A DNA stretch of 64,000 nt from Paractinoplanes abujensis (GCF_014204895.1 NZ_JACHMF010000001.1:3596001-3660000), one strand, 5' to 3'; counted from the stretch's first letter, positions 1 to 9,780 are shown. The notes: generated by a model from the sequence alone, not told the origin. A program made the numbers and translations.

Positions 1-1373
1 CCGGCGGCCGACTCGGCCACCACCAGCGGCGTGCCCCCGCTGCCGCTGATCGCCTCCACGATCTCGCCGACCTCGTCGGTGGGGTGCCCGCCGTTCTGCC
101 GCACCCACTTGAGGACCGCCGCGGCGGCGCCCTTGCGCACCTGGCGATCCGGCAGGTCGACGCCGCTCATCCGGGTCTGGGCGGTGAACGGCACGAACGT
201 CGTGTCCGGCATCAGGCCGGGTTCCCACTCGCGCAGCCCGAACCGGTTCTTGGCCAGCACGACCACCGAACGGCCCTCAGGCGTCTCGTCGGCCAGGCTC
301 GACAGCTGGGCCGCGTCGGCCAGGGTGGCCGCCGTGACCCCGTCCACCGGCAGGAACTCGGCCGCCTGCCGGTTGCCCAGGGTGATCGTGCCCGTCTTGT
401 CCAGCAGCAGCGTGTTCACGTCACCGGCGGCCTCCACGGCCCGGCCCGACATGGCCAGCACGTTGCGCTGCACGAGCCGGTCCATGCCGGCGATCCCGAT
501 GGCGCTCAGCAGGGCCCCGATGGTGGTCGGGATGAGGCACACGATCAGCGACACCAGCACTATCCCGGTGACACCGTTGCCGTCCAGGGCCACGGTGTCG
601 GGGGCGGCCGCGTTGAAGGCCTTCGAGAAGATGGCGAGTGGCTGCAACGTGACCACGGACAGCAGGAAAATGATCGTCAGGGCCGCGAGCAGGATGTTGA
701 GGGCGATCTCGTTCGGCGTCTTCTGCCGGTTGGCTCCTTCGACCAGGGCGATCATGCGGTCGACGAAGCTCTCCCCCGGCTTCTGGGTGATCCGGACGAC
801 AATCCGGTCGCTGAGCACCTTCGTGCCGCCGGTGACAGCCGACCGGTCCCCGCCGGACTCGCGGATGACCGGGGCCGATTCGCCGGTGATGGCCGATTCG
901 TCGACGCTGGCGATGCCCTCGATGACGTCGCCGTCACCGGGGATGACCTGGCCGGCTTCGACCACTACCACATCGCCCAGCTTGAGCTGCGTGGCCGGGA
1001 TCTCGCGACCGTCGCGCAGATACGCGACGGTGTCCTGCTTGGCCGCACGCAGGGCCGCCGCCTGGGCCTTGCCGCGTCCTTCGGCGACCGCCTCGGCCAG
1101 GTTGGCGAAGATGACGGTGAGCCACAGCCAGACCGTGATGATCCACGCGAAAACCGACGGGTCGACGATCGACAGAACGGTGGTGAAGACCGCGCCGATC
1201 TCCACGATGAACATGACCGGGTTGCGCCACATGGCCCGCGGGTCGAGCTTCCTGACCGCGGCCGGCAGCGACTGCCACAGCTGTTCCGGGTCGAGCAGGC
1301 CGCCGCCGACCTTGCGGTCACCTGTCGGCGCCGCCTCTTCGAGCTGCGGTTCTTCAATGGTGGGGGTGGTCAT
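1..1373 (-). CDS. kdpB: Potassium-transporting P-type ATPase subunit B (partial, C-terminus outside window)
   Basis: This is the catalytic, ATP-hydrolysing subunit of the KdpFABC high-affinity K+ pump in the cytoplasmic membrane. The ATG at 1373 begins [10 protein letters not shown], and about 457 residues are visible before the left edge. They include the first membrane helices, the actuator-domain motif TGES and the phosphorylation motif DKTGT with the aspartate that forms the phospho-intermediate. The start overlaps the kdpA stop as ATGA, so the two are translationally coupled. kdpC and the KdpDE sensor pair would be expected further left, but that is not visible. Identity is certain; only the end is missing. 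Confidence 0.97.
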   Translation of the reverse strand, partial: MTTPTIEEPQLEEAAPTGDRKVGGGLLDPEQLWQSLPAAVRKLDPRAMWRNPVMFIVEIGAVFTTVLSIVDPSVFAWIITVWLWLTVIFANLAEAVAEGRGKAQAAALRAAKQDTVAYLRDGREIPATQLKLGDVVVVEAGQVIPGDGDVIEGIASVDESAITGESAPVIRESGGDRSAVTGGTKVLSDRIVVRITQKPGESFVDRMIALVEGANRQKTPNEIALNILLAALTIIFLLSVVTLQPLAIFSKAFNAAAPDTVALDGNGVTGIVLVSLIVCLIPTTIGALLSAIGIAGMDRLVQRNVLAMSGRAVEAAGDVNTLLLDKTGTITLGNRQAAEFLPVDGVTAATLADAAQLSSLADETPEGRSVVVLAKNRFGLREWEPGLMPDTTFVPFTAQTRMSGVDLPDRQVRKGAAAAVLKWVRQNGGHPTDEVGEIVEAISGSGGTPLVVAESAA

Positions 1374-3016
1374 GACAGGCCCTCCGCGATGGGTCCGAGA
1401 GCGAGAGCGGGCAGGAAGGTCAGCGCGACCAGCACGACGGTGACGCCGACGACCAGCCCGACGAACAGGGGTTGGTGGGTGGGCAGGGTGCCCTCGGATT
1501 CCGGGGTGGCCTTCTGCCGGGCCAGTGAACCGGCCAGGGCCAGCACGAGCACGAGCGGCAGGAACCGGCCGAGCAGCATGGCCAGGCCGAGCGCGGTGTC
1601 CCACCACGGCGTGTTGACCGTGATGCCCGCGAAGGCCGAGCCGTTGTTGTTCGACGCGCTGGTGAAGGCGTACAGGACCTCGGAGAGCCCGTGCGGACCG
1701 ATGTTGAGCGCGGTCGAGTTGTTGCCGGTGGCGAAGGCCGCGGCCGTGCCGATCAGCACCAGGGCCGGGGTGATCAGGAAGTAGCTCGACGCCAGCTTCA
1801 TCTCGCGGGCGCCGATCTTCTTGCCGAGATATTCCGGCGTCCGCCCGACCATGAGACCGGCCACGAAAACCGTGATGATCGCGAGGATGAGCAGACCGTA
1901 GAGCCCGGAGCCGACGCCGCCCGGGGCGACCTCACCCAGCATCATGTTGACCAACGGCATCATGCCGCCCAGGGCCGTGTACGAGTCGTGGAACGAGTTG
2001 ACGGCGCCGGTCGAGGTGAGTGTGGTGGCGGCGGCGAAGGTGGCCGAGCCGGGGATGCCGAAGCGGGTCTCCTTGCCCTCCATGGCCGCCCCGGCGGCCT
2101 GCGGCACCGTGCCGGAGCCGTGCAGCTCGAAGCCCACGGTCAGCGCCACCGAGGCCACGGCCAGCACGGCCATGACCGCGACGATCGCGTACCCCTGGCG
2201 GTTCTGCCCGACCATCCGGCCGAACACCCGCGGCAGGCTGAACGGAATCAGGAAGATCAGGAAGATCTGCAGCCAGTTCGTCCACGCGGTCGGGTTCTCG
2301 AACGGGTGGGACGAGTTGGCGTTGTAGAAACCGCCGCCGTTCGTACCGAGCTCCTTGATCGCCTCCTGGGAGGCGACCGGCCCGCCGGTGATGTGCTGCG
2401 TGGCCCCGGTCAAGGTGGTCACGTCGGTGCCGCCGGACAGGTTCTGCACCATGCCGGCGATCATGAAGATCAGCGTGGCCAGCACGCAGACCGGCAGCAG
2501 GATGCGCAGCGTGATCCGGGTCAGATCGACCCAGAAGTTGCCCAGCACGGCCGACTTGCGCGCCGCGAACCCGCGGACGAAGGCGACCGCGACCGCGATG
2601 CCGACGGCGGCCGAGACGAAGTTCTGCACCGCCAGGCCGGCCATCTGCACCAGGTGACCCATGGTCGACTCACCCGAGTAGGCCTGCCAGTTCGTGTTGG
2701 TGACGAAGCTGACCGCGGTGTTCCAGGCGACGTGGCTGTTGACCGGGTCGACGCCCAGCGACAGCCACAACTTGTCCTGCAGCCGGACGAAGGCGAACAG
2801 GAACAGGATCGAGACGGCCGAGAAGGCGAGCACGCTGCGGGCGTAGACGCCCCACGTCTGCTCGGCGTTGCGGTCGACGCCGACGAGCCGGTAGACGCCG
2901 CGCTCCACCGCGTTGTCCCGGCGGCCGCTCACGACCCGGTACATGTGGTCACCGAACGGCCGGTACACCGCCACCAGGGCGAGCACCAGCGTGATGACGA
3001 AAAGCCAGCCGGCCAT
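1370..3016 (-). CDS. kdpA: Potassium-transporting ATPase subunit A
   Basis: This is the K+-selective channel-like subunit of KdpFABC, related to the Trk/Ktr/HKT superfamily. The 548 residues match the usual family length of about 550-560. They form about ten hydrophobic segments, and the selectivity-filter-type stretch [19 protein letters not shown] is seen in the middle of the protein. The ATG at 3016 overlaps the kdpF stop (TGATG), and the end overlaps kdpB. The gene therefore sits inside a tight operon expressed leftwards. Confidence 0.97.
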   Translation of the reverse strand: MAGWLFVITLVLALVAVYRPFGDHMYRVVSGRRDNAVERGVYRLVGVDRNAEQTWGVYARSVLAFSAVSILFLFAFVRLQDKLWLSLGVDPVNSHVAWNTAVSFVTNTNWQAYSGESTMGHLVQMAGLAVQNFVSAAVGIAVAVAFVRGFAARKSAVLGNFWVDLTRITLRILLPVCVLATLIFMIAGMVQNLSGGTDVTTLTGATQHITGGPVASQEAIKELGTNGGGFYNANSSHPFENPTAWTNWLQIFLIFLIPFSLPRVFGRMVGQNRQGYAIVAVMAVLAVASVALTVGFELHGSGTVPQAAGAAMEGKETRFGIPGSATFAAATTLTSTGAVNSFHDSYTALGGMMPLVNMMLGEVAPGGVGSGLYGLLILAIITVFVAGLMVGRTPEYLGKKIGAREMKLASSYFLITPALVLIGTAAAFATGNNSTALNIGPHGLSEVLYAFTSASNNNGSAFAGITVNTPWWDTALGLAMLLGRFLPLVLVLALAGSLARQKATPESEGTLPTHQPLFVGLVVGVTVVLVALTFLPALALGPIAEGLS

Positions 3017-3105
3017 CAGAACTTCTCCGGGAAGAGCAGGGCGGCCACCAGGAAGGCGGCCAGCAGGACGGCCACGATCAGGCCGACGATGTTGACGGCG
3101 CTCAC
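3016..3105 (-). CDS. kdpF: KdpF small membrane subunit
   Basis: A 29-residue protein, [17 protein letters not shown] then [11 protein letters not shown], with a GTG start. A single transmembrane helix followed by the C-terminal (R/F)PE(K/R)F signature is typical of KdpF, which binds and stabilises the KdpABC complex. It overlaps kdpA by one base and its upstream neighbour by three. Genes of this length are easily missed by automatic callers. Confidence 0.93.
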   Translation of the reverse strand: MSAVNIVGLIVAVLLAAFLVAALLFPEKF

Positions 3106-3185
3106 CAGCGTTCGACCGCCTTGATCAGCACGGCCAGCGCTGCGAACAGCGCCGCCGTGATCACGACGAACACGAGATCAGCCAC
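3102..3185 (-). CDS. 27-residue membrane peptide leading the kdp operon
   Basis: The GTG at 3185 is preceded by an excellent ribosome-binding site (AGGAG, about 8 bases upstream). The peptide is one hydrophobic helix ([20 protein letters not shown]) with a basic/acidic tail KAVERW. Its stop overlaps the kdpF start as GTGA, so it is the first cistron of the operon. From memory, similar tiny ORFs precede kdpF in other bacteria, but I cannot name a function. It may be an accessory subunit or a leader peptide. Existence is well supported by the RBS and coupling; role is unknown. Confidence 0.75.
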   Translation of the reverse strand: MADLVFVVITAALFAALAVLIKAVERW

Positions 3186-3251
3186 GACAGAACTCCTAGA
3201 CGAGGGTGTGGTGTTGCTTCGTCAGGAAGCATCGGCGCGCCGAAACCCCTT

Positions 3252-3274
3252 GTCATCGGCGTTCACACGATGAC
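3252..3274. promoter_or_regulatory. Inverted repeat upstream of the kdp operon
   Basis: The arms GTCATCG and CGATGAC are separated by nine bases, about 70 bp upstream of the first kdp start codon. They are a plausible operator for a dimeric regulator. The same half-site occurs in the double operator of the Hsp20 promoter (10380-10422), with shorter spacing. The binding protein is not identified. Confidence 0.45.
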
Positions 3275-3377
3275 TACGCCCACCGGCCCATCGTTAACGG
3301 CCTTTTGACGTCACGGGTGATCGCCGCCACCCGAGCCGATCGTGTGATCGAACCGCCGGCCTCTGACTGGGCAGCGC

Positions 3378-3832
3378 ACCGAGACCGTCGGCAGAGCGCC
3401 GGACGCGGGAGAACTGGTCCGTGTTGTCGGCCACAAGCGGTGCCTGGTCGTCGGGCAGCCCGGCCGGCGCCGCGAGCCGGCCGTAGATGGCATCACTGAG
3501 AGCAGCCATGGTCCGGACCGCGAGCAGCCCGTGCCGGACATGCCCGCCGGTCACCTGCTGTTCGAGGCGCCAGACGTTCGCGGTCGCCTGCTCGATGTAC
3601 TTCTCCTGGTTGCGGGTCGACGCGAACGGTGACGTCACGCTGAGCCGGCCGTTGGCGAGGCGCTTGCGCCCCGACTGCGTCTCCCGCTCGGCCGAGGCCG
3701 GACGACGGCTGGATTGAGCGGCCCGTGAATGGTGACCAGACAGCGGTGACCGATGAACTGGTCGAGCTCCAGGTAGTGCACGTGCACCCGCTCATCGCGT
3801 TCCGGCGCGTGAGGATGACGCGTGAAAAGGCG
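3378..3832 (-). pseudogene. Decayed corA (CorA-type Mg2+/Co2+ transporter) remnant
   Basis: Two reading frames carry consecutive pieces of an actinobacterial CorA cytoplasmic domain. Frame one (about 3832-3715) reads HVHYLELDQFIGHRCLVTIHGPLNP and then runs into a stop. Frame two (about 3700-3378) reads ERETQSGRKRLANGRL, VWRLEQQVTGGH and RHGLLAVRTMAALSDAIYGRL. Recalling the family, about ten residues are missing after TSPFA and about fourteen between GGH and RHGLL. The pore helices with the GMN motif are absent. Frameshift, deletions and truncation make a functional product very unlikely. Assignment rests on remembered family sequence. Confidence 0.78.
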
Positions 3833-5137
3833 TCAAAACAGTGGCTCGCGGCGCAGCAGGTCCTCGGGGGTGACGCGGCGCACCAGAGTGCGCGCCATGC
3901 CGACCGACACACCCAGCACAGGTGGGCGGCCGACGAAGGTGTCGCGGCGATGGTGGTAGGCACCGGTGCCGGCGACAACGACCAAGTCCCCCGCTGCGAC
4001 GTCGGCGGGTAGCGGCACCGACGCCACCGCCGCCCCCGGGCCCTGTTCCGGCCCGCCGACGACGGCCGCCGGGTGCGAGCGGGCCGAGGATTCCCGGCCG
4101 ATCAGGTAGGCGGTGTGCCGGCCCGCGCATCGCTCGGTCGCCGCGCAGTCGGGCACGCTGCCGTCGAGCTGAACGATGGTGCGTTTCCGGCCGGGGATGA
4201 CCTCGCTGACCCGATGCAGGGTCACGCCGGCCCGGGCGACGACGGCGCGGCCGGGTGAGACGGTCAGCCGGGGTTCCGGAATCCGGTAGCGCTCGGCCGA
4301 CAACCGCAGCATGGCACGGACCCGGCTCGCGAAGGCAGCGACGGCGAAACCGTCGTCACCGCCGGCGTAGGCGACCGCGTGCCCGCCACCCAGGTTGAGC
4401 GCCGGCACACCGGCGCCGTAGCGGGCCTGAACGACAGCGCAGAAGCCCATGGCCTCGCGCAGACAGGACTCGAACGTGCCGAAGCGGCTGAGCTGATGCC
4501 CGATCGAGCAATCCAGCCCGGCCAGGACCAGGTTCGGTGACTGCAACACCTGCTTGATCGCGGCCAGGGCGGTGCCGGACCCCAGTGGCAATCCGTAGCG
4601 GTAGCGTCCGCCACGCCCCGCCCTCGAGGGCACCACCCGCACGAGCACACGCTGGCCGGTCGGCGCCCGCGCGGCGATCGCCTCGACCTCGGCCATCGAG
4701 CCGGCCACGATCGCCGCGCCGCAGGCGTGAGCCGCTTCGAGGCCGGCGACGGATTTCTTCTCGCCGAACAGCACCAGGCCGGCCGGGGCGAACCCGGCCA
4801 GCAGCGCGGTTTGCAGATCGGCCGCCGAAGAGACGTAGCAACCGAGTCCGGCGTCGGCGATCCACCGTCCGACACCCATGGTCAGCCCCGCCTTGGCGCT
4901 GTAAGCGACCGCCCCGGAACCGAACGCGGCCAGGTACTCCCCGCACCGGGCCCGGACATCGGCCTCGTCGAGCACGTGCACGGGAGTGCCGTACGTGGCG
5001 GCCAAGGCCGTCATGCGCATTGCACCGACGAGCAGGTCACCCTGGGGCGCCCACCGAGCGGTAACCGGCCAGACCGCCGGGTCGAGGGGCGAACGCAGTG
5101 ACGTACGCAAGGAAGGGAGCAATTCGGTGAGCGTCAT
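3833..5137 (-). CDS. Fold-III PLP-dependent decarboxylase-like protein (LysA-like)
   Basis: A 434-residue relative of diaminopimelate/ornithine decarboxylases: an alanine-racemase-type barrel followed by a beta-sandwich. Visible motifs are the PLP lysine in YSAKAG (K82), LDCSIGHQL near 208-216 (equivalent of HcHIGSQ), the phosphate-binding loop NLGGG near 248, SPGR near 294 and GAYHH near 392. The stretch where the family has GP-x-CES reads VVGGPEQGPGA. The cysteine that reaches across the dimer into the partner active site is therefore absent. It may act on another substrate or be a racemase-like or inactive paralogue. It stands alone, divergent from the APC permease. Confidence 0.8.
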   Translation of the reverse strand: MTLTELLPSLRTSLRSPLDPAVWPVTARWAPQGDLLVGAMRMTALAATYGTPVHVLDEADVRARCGEYLAAFGSGAVAYSAKAGLTMGVGRWIADAGLGCYVSSAADLQTALLAGFAPAGLVLFGEKKSVAGLEAAHACGAAIVAGSMAEVEAIAARAPTGQRVLVRVVPSRAGRGGRYRYGLPLGSGTALAAIKQVLQSPNLVLAGLDCSIGHQLSRFGTFESCLREAMGFCAVVQARYGAGVPALNLGGGHAVAYAGGDDGFAVAAFASRVRAMLRLSAERYRIPEPRLTVSPGRAVVARAGVTLHRVSEVIPGRKRTIVQLDGSVPDCAATERCAGRHTAYLIGRESSARSHPAAVVGGPEQGPGAAVASVPLPADVAAGDLVVVAGTGAYHHRRDTFVGRPPVLGVSVGMARTLVRRVTPEDLLRREPLF

Positions 5138-5382
5138 GACGCCCGTCCGGTCAGAGTGAAGTCTCGTTCCATGTCTCGACGGTGCGCCCCGATCGCCTCA
5201 GCAGAAAGAGACGGTGACGTGATGTTCACGCAGTACCGGCCGATATTGACGCCTCGTATACAGCGAGACCGGTTCATCGTCCGCGAGTCTTGACGTCAAT
5301 ACAGCGGCGGGGGCGGAAATTTTGACGCGTTATTAACGCCCGGGCCCGGGCAGCGGCGGGCCCGGTCGAGGACTCTGGTCCG
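5138..5382. promoter_or_regulatory. Divergent intergenic region with TTGACG repeats
   Basis: This gap separates the decarboxylase-like gene and the permease. It contains three TTGACG elements (near 5247, 5290 and 5320), one inside the palindrome TGACGTCA at 5291-5298, and an imperfect CTCG-N7-CGAG repeat near 5252. It is AT-richer than its surroundings, as expected for two divergent promoters. No exact start site can be assigned. Confidence 0.4.
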
Positions 5383-7371
5383 GTGAACCAGCAACCCCCG
5401 CCCGTCGAGACGCCACCCGAGTACGCCGTTCCGGCGGTCATGGCCTCCCCGGCCCACGAGACCCCGCCGTCGAAGGGGGTGGCCGGCTGGCTGCTGCGGC
5501 ACCGGGTGCAGCCGGTCGGGCCGGCGGCCGGGGAGGGACACACCGAGCAGCACTCGTGGTGGAAGGTGATGTGCCTGACCGGGGTGGACTACTTCTCCAG
5601 CCTGGCCTACGTGCCCGCGATCGCCGTGGCCGCGGCGGGGGCGGTCTCCCCGCTGGCGACCCTGCTGATCGTCGCGCTCACCCTGTTCGGGGTGCTGCCG
5701 ATGTATCGCCGGGTGGCGCGGGAGAGCCCGCACGGCGCCGGCTCGGTGGCCATGCTGGAGCGGCTGCTGCCGTTCTGGCAGGGCAAGCTGTTCGTGCTGG
5801 TGCTGCTGGGCTTCGTCGCCACGTCGTGGCTGATCACGATCACGTTGTCGGCCGCGGACGCCAGCGTGCACGTGGTGGAGAATCCGTTCTTCCCGTCGTT
5901 CCTGCACGGCCACGAGGTCGCGCTGACCGTGGCGCTGCTCCTGCTGCTCGGTTTCGTCTTCCTGCTCGGTTTCAGCGAGGCCGTCAGCGTGGCCATCCCG
6001 CTGGTGGCGCTCTTCCTGGGCCTCAACGCGCTGGTCATCGGGGCCGGCCTGGTCCACGTGGTCACCGACGGCGCCGCCTGGTCGGCTTGGACGTCCGCGC
6101 TGGGCGACGTGGGCGGCGGTGGCGTGGGCGGCCTGCTGCAACCCGCCGTCGTGGCGTTCCCGCTGCTGGTGCTGGGTCTGTCCGGTTTCGAGACCGGGGT
6201 CAGCATGGTGCCGCTGGTGTCCGCGGCGAACCTGGAGCAGCGGGTCCGCAACAGCCGGCGTCTGCTCACCACGGCTGCGCTCATCATGAGCGTCTATCTG
6301 CTCGCGGCCAGCTTCGTCACCACCGTGCTCATCCCGGCCGACGAGTTCGGGCCGGGTGGCGAGGCGACCGGGCGGGCCCTGGCCTGGCTGGCCCACGAGG
6401 AGCTGGGCGAGGCGGTAGGCACCGCGTACGACATCAGCACGATCCTGATCCTGTGGTTCGCGGGCGCGTCGGCGATGGCGGGCCTGGTCAACATCGTGCC
6501 GCGGTACCTGCCCGGGTACGGCATGGCGCCCGAGTGGGGCCGGGCCGTGCGCCCGGTGGTGCTGGTCTACACCGCCATCACCGTGATCATCACGATCGCC
6601 TTCGACGCCGACGTCAACGCCCAGGCCGGCGCGTACGCCACCGGCATCCTGGCCATGATGGTCTCCGGGGCCTTCGCCGTCACCGCGTGGGCGTTCCGCC
6701 ACCGCAAACGCGGCGCCACGGCCGGTTTCGCCGTCCTCACGCTCATCCTCGGCTACGCGCTGGTGGAGAACATCATCGAGAAGCCGGACGGCATCGCCAT
6801 CTCGGGGCTGTTCATCGCCGGCATCATCGTGGTCTCGCTGATCTCGAGGGTCAGCCGCACCACCGAGCTGCGCGTGGACAGCATCGAGTTCGACGAGACC
6901 GCCCGCCGCTTCATCACCGAGTCGATCGAGCTCGACGGCGCCCTCGACCTGGTCGCCCACCGCCGCCAGACCGGCGACGCCGCCGAGTACCGGTTCAAGG
7001 AGCGGGAGCAGCGCGGCGACAACCCCGTACCGGGGGCCAACGACATCCTGTTCCTCGAGATCGACGTCGTGGACCCTTCGGAGTTCAGCGAGACCTTGGT
7101 CGTCCGGGGCATCGACGTCGACGGCTACCGCATTCTGCGCACCGAGGCCCCGGCCGCCCCCAACGCCATCGCCGCGATCCTGCTCGCGCTGCGCGACGCC
7201 ACCGGTGTCCGCCCGCACTGCTATTTCGCGTGGGCCGAGGGCAGCCCGCTGGTCCACATGATCCGCTACTTCCTGCTCGGCCGCGGCGACACCGCCCCGG
7301 TCACCCGCGAGATCATCCGCCGCCACGAGCCCGACCAGGCCCGCCGCCCGGGTGTCCACGTGGGTTCCTGA
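5383..7371 (+). CDS. APC-superfamily permease with C-terminal cytoplasmic domain
   Basis: A 662-residue integral membrane protein with a GTG start. After a soluble N-terminus of about 55 residues comes [20 protein letters not shown], the first-helix signature of APC transporters, then about twelve hydrophobic segments to around residue 490. A soluble tail of about 160 residues follows. Large APC members with such tails include amino-acid permeases and the KimA-type K+ importers. The latter share a similar SS-LAY/SVAY first helix, which is notable near kdp. The substrate cannot be decided from sequence alone. Confidence 0.8.
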   Translation: MNQQPPPVETPPEYAVPAVMASPAHETPPSKGVAGWLLRHRVQPVGPAAGEGHTEQHSWWKVMCLTGVDYFSSLAYVPAIAVAAAGAVSPLATLLIVALTLFGVLPMYRRVARESPHGAGSVAMLERLLPFWQGKLFVLVLLGFVATSWLITITLSAADASVHVVENPFFPSFLHGHEVALTVALLLLLGFVFLLGFSEAVSVAIPLVALFLGLNALVIGAGLVHVVTDGAAWSAWTSALGDVGGGGVGGLLQPAVVAFPLLVLGLSGFETGVSMVPLVSAANLEQRVRNSRRLLTTAALIMSVYLLAASFVTTVLIPADEFGPGGEATGRALAWLAHEELGEAVGTAYDISTILILWFAGASAMAGLVNIVPRYLPGYGMAPEWGRAVRPVVLVYTAITVIITIAFDADVNAQAGAYATGILAMMVSGAFAVTAWAFRHRKRGATAGFAVLTLILGYALVENIIEKPDGIAISGLFIAGIIVVSLISRVSRTTELRVDSIEFDETARRFITESIELDGALDLVAHRRQTGDAAEYRFKEREQRGDNPVPGANDILFLEIDVVDPSEFSETLVVRGIDVDGYRILRTEAPAAPNAIAAILLALRDATGVRPHCYFAWAEGSPLVHMIRYFLLGRGDTAPVTREIIRRHEPDQARRPGVHVGS

Positions 7372-7392
7372 CCCCGTACGGCGTACGGGGTC
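7370..7392. terminator. Bidirectional hairpin terminator
   Basis: A perfect 10-bp stem, GACCCCGTAC/GTACGGGGTC, with a three-base loop begins inside the permease stop codon. It lies between two convergent genes, so it can stop both transcripts. No T-run follows, which is usual in high-GC actinobacteria. Confidence 0.7.
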
Positions 7393-7418
7393 GGATCCCC
7401 AGGTCGGCCACGGTCCGG

Positions 7419-8525
7419 TCAGGGGCCGACCGCCGGTTGCCAGCCGTCGGCGTTCTCGCAGCCGTGGAAGGTCATGTTCTGGACCATTCGCTCCAGTTCC
7501 GCGTACGAGATCTTGTCGCGGTCGTGGACCACGACGGTGACCCCGCACGAGCCGGCCTCGATCATCATCTGACTGCTGTTGCGGCGGATGTACGAATCCT
7601 CGGTGCCCTCGAAGTACCAGGTCTTGTACCCGTTGATCACGCGCATCGGCCGCTTGGCGTAGTCCTCGCCCCACGCGGTCATGATGCCGTCCATCGACGA
7701 CGTCATGACACTGAGCGGAGTGTCGTACGGGATCATGAAGAACGGGCCGCTGCGCCCGTTGGACCGCTCGGGCCGGCCGAACCCGATGTGCGCCTCGACC
7801 CCGTGCTCGGCCACGTCGCGGGCGTCGGCGTAGGAGACCGGCAGGTTCTGCGGCACCCAGCCGAACCGCACCGGCGACCGTACGGTGCGCGGCGACGTCA
7901 GCCGGACGCTCTCGGCCAGCCGCAGCGTCGAGGCGCGATCGAACCCTTCGGACACGGTCACCCAGACCCCGGACGGATCCTGCCAGCCCACCGCCGCCCC
8001 GACCCGGTACTCCTGACCCCCGCCGGGCCCGGACGAGGCCGGCGCGGGCTCCTCCAGGTGCTCCACCCAGAAGGCCGGGCGCCCCTGCACGGTGACCGGC
8101 TCGCCGCGGCGCAACCGGGTGGGGTCGAACGTGCCCGGGTCGTACGCGGCGATGCTGCCACCGGAGTCGTTCTTGGGGTTGCCGATCGGCCGGGCGATGA
8201 CGAACTGGGTGGTGCCCTGGGTGCCGTAGACCATCGCGAAGTGCGCCTTGCTGGGCGCCAGCTTCAGGGTCAGCTCGTACGGCTGTCGGTAGTACGTCAA
8301 CGGGCCGGCCGGGTTGGGCGGCGGCTCGGCCGTACGCAACCGCACGAAAGACGGCACGCTCACCGCGAGCACCACGGCGACCACGGCGGCGGCGATCGCC
8401 CGCATCCGGTTGCGCCGGCGCAGGCGAGCGGCGCCGGCCCGGGCCTGTTCCACCAGCCCGGTAGCGTCCGGCGCGCGGTCCGCGCCCTGTTCCAGGGTGC
8501 GCCGGAGCTCGTCCAGGCTGGTCAC
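7419..8525 (-). CDS. Membrane-anchored partner of a SigE-family sigma factor, function unknown
   Basis: A 368-residue protein starting at a GTG that overlaps the sigma-factor stop as GTGA. The N-terminal part (about 40 residues, SLDELRRTLEQGAD) is cytoplasmic. One transmembrane helix follows near 46-62 (AIAAAVVAVVLAVSVPSFV), and the remaining 300 residues lie outside the membrane. This topology and the translational coupling are those of sigma-factor co-encoded membrane proteins, often anti-sigma-like. No zinc-finger motif is visible, so anti-sigma action is inferred from context only. Confidence 0.65.
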   Translation of the reverse strand: MTSLDELRRTLEQGADRAPDATGLVEQARAGAARLRRRNRMRAIAAAVVAVVLAVSVPSFVRLRTAEPPPNPAGPLTYYRQPYELTLKLAPSKAHFAMVYGTQGTTQFVIARPIGNPKNDSGGSIAAYDPGTFDPTRLRRGEPVTVQGRPAFWVEHLEEPAPASSGPGGGQEYRVGAAVGWQDPSGVWVTVSEGFDRASTLRLAESVRLTSPRTVRSPVRFGWVPQNLPVSYADARDVAEHGVEAHIGFGRPERSNGRSGPFFMIPYDTPLSVMTSSMDGIMTAWGEDYAKRPMRVINGYKTWYFEGTEDSYIRRNSSQMMIEAGSCGVTVVVHDRDKISYAELERMVQNMTFHGCENADGWQPAVGP

Positions 8526-9025
8526 GAGAGGATCCTTTCGCTGGTCGCGGGCTCGTCGAGTTCGACCCGGAGCGTGGCCAGGGCCCGGCTGGCGTTGCTG
8601 CGCACGGTCCCGCTGCGGCAGCCGAGCACCTCCGCGATCTCCAGGTCGCTCAGGCTCTCGTAGTACCGCAGCACGATCACCGCCCGTTGCTGGCGGGGCA
8701 GCTGCATCAGCAGGCGCCACAGCTCGTCGTCGGGTTCGGGTGGTGGGTCCGGGGCGTGCGGCGCCGACGCCCCGTCGACCGTCTCCGGCCCCAGCGGCAC
8801 CGTCCACACACGCCGGCGGCGGCGCAGCGACAGGAACTCGTTGGTCACCATCCGGCGGACATAGCCGTACGGGTCCTGCACCGACCCGATCCGCCCCCAC
8901 TTCACGAGCGCCCGGGCCAGCACCTCCTGAACGATGTCGCGGGCCTCCTCACGGTCGCCGCTGAGCAGCACCGCGTACCGCAAAAGCGAGGCCAGCCGCG
9001 CCGCCGCGAACTCCTCGAAGCCCAT
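8522..9025 (-). CDS. SigE-family RNA polymerase ECF sigma factor
   Basis: The 167 residues cover region 2 (LLRYAVLLSGDREEARDIVQEVLARALVKW, about 15-45) and region 4 (LPRQQRAVIVLRYYESLSDLEIAEVLGCRSGTVRSNASRAL, about 108-150). This is the compact form of the actinobacterial SigE/Sig70-like group. It directs RNA polymerase to a small stress regulon. The downstream gene overlaps by four bases and encodes a membrane protein likely to control it. The ATG at 9025 follows a purine-rich stretch (GGGGGAGG). Confidence 0.9.
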   Translation of the reverse strand: MGFEEFAAARLASLLRYAVLLSGDREEARDIVQEVLARALVKWGRIGSVQDPYGYVRRMVTNEFLSLRRRRRVWTVPLGPETVDGASAPHAPDPPPEPDDELWRLLMQLPRQQRAVIVLRYYESLSDLEIAEVLGCRSGTVRSNASRALATLRVELDEPATSERILS

Positions 9026-9486
9026 TCGTCCTCCCCCGTAGGTGACCCGTACGGTGTCCCTGGACTAAGAACGCGTTCCTCCTCGGATCCGCTGCACGCG
9101 CCTTACAGCAACCCGCGCACCGCCGCCGGTCGCCGTCGTCCGGCCCAGCTCGAAGCAGGCCGGCTCAGTTTCCCCAGCGCCTCGGCCGCCCCCGCCGGCC
9201 GCATCCCGCGGTGAGGACGCCGGCCTGGAAAATCAAGATCCGGATGGCCTCGCGTGGTGGTGGTTACGGGCCGTCGCTCCCGCGGGGACCCGGGCGGGCT
9301 TCGCTGGCCGCTGGCGCGCCCAGAACGCGAAACCCACCCGGGCGACCTGCGTGAGTGGTTGCGCCGCAACCAGACCCGAACGACACCGCCCGCCTGCCGC
9401 GCCACGCCACCAGCACGCCCGCCGGCCGTGACGCACCGGGCCCACCCGCCATCAGGCGGGCACGGTGGGCGAGGGCCAGCTTGCTT
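9026..9486. other. Gene-poor spacer
   Basis: About 460 bases without a supported gene. Long open frames on both strands are Arg/Pro/Ala-rich and look like GC-driven artefacts. They have no convincing ribosome-binding site or recognisable domain. Confidence 0.6.
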
Positions 9487-9780
9487 CTGTCGCCGGCCGC
9501 GACGCCGGACAGCCCGAAGTGTCGCGGGGCCGGTCGGCCTCTGTCGCCGGCCGCGACGCCGGAAAGCGCCAGCCCGAAGTGTCGCGGGGCCGGTCGGCCT
9601 CTGTCGCCGGCCGCGACGCCGGAAAGCGCCAGCCCGGACTGTCGCGGCGCCGGTCGGCCTCTGTCGCCGGCTGCGACGCCGGAAAGCGTCAGCCCGAAGT
9701 GTCGCGGCGCCGGTCGGCCTCTGTCGCCGGCTGCGACGCCGGAAAGCGTCAGCCCGAAGTGTCGCGGCGCCGGTCGGCCG
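9487..9780. repeat. Tandem array of 60-bp repeats (one 54-bp and four 60-bp units)
   Basis: Units start at 9487, 9541, 9601, 9661 and 9721 with CTGTCGCCGGC and end with CCGGTCGGCC. The first lacks six bases; the others differ by a few substitutions, and the last two are nearly identical. Each unit contains the inverted repeat GTCGC-CGGCC-GCGAC and can fold into a GC hairpin. The unit length is a multiple of three, so frames stay open through it. The last unit supplies the 3' end and stop codon of the neighbouring regulator gene. Confidence 0.95.

Noticed and set aside
5296..7674. Very long minus-strand frame opposite the APC permease
   Set aside because: His/Gln/Arg/Gly-rich composition with no motifs; the plus strand encodes a clear membrane protein. 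An antisense shadow in GC-rich DNA.
9487..9780. CRISPR-like array
   Set aside because: Units are head to tail with no unique spacers and are too long and too similar throughout; no cas genes nearby.
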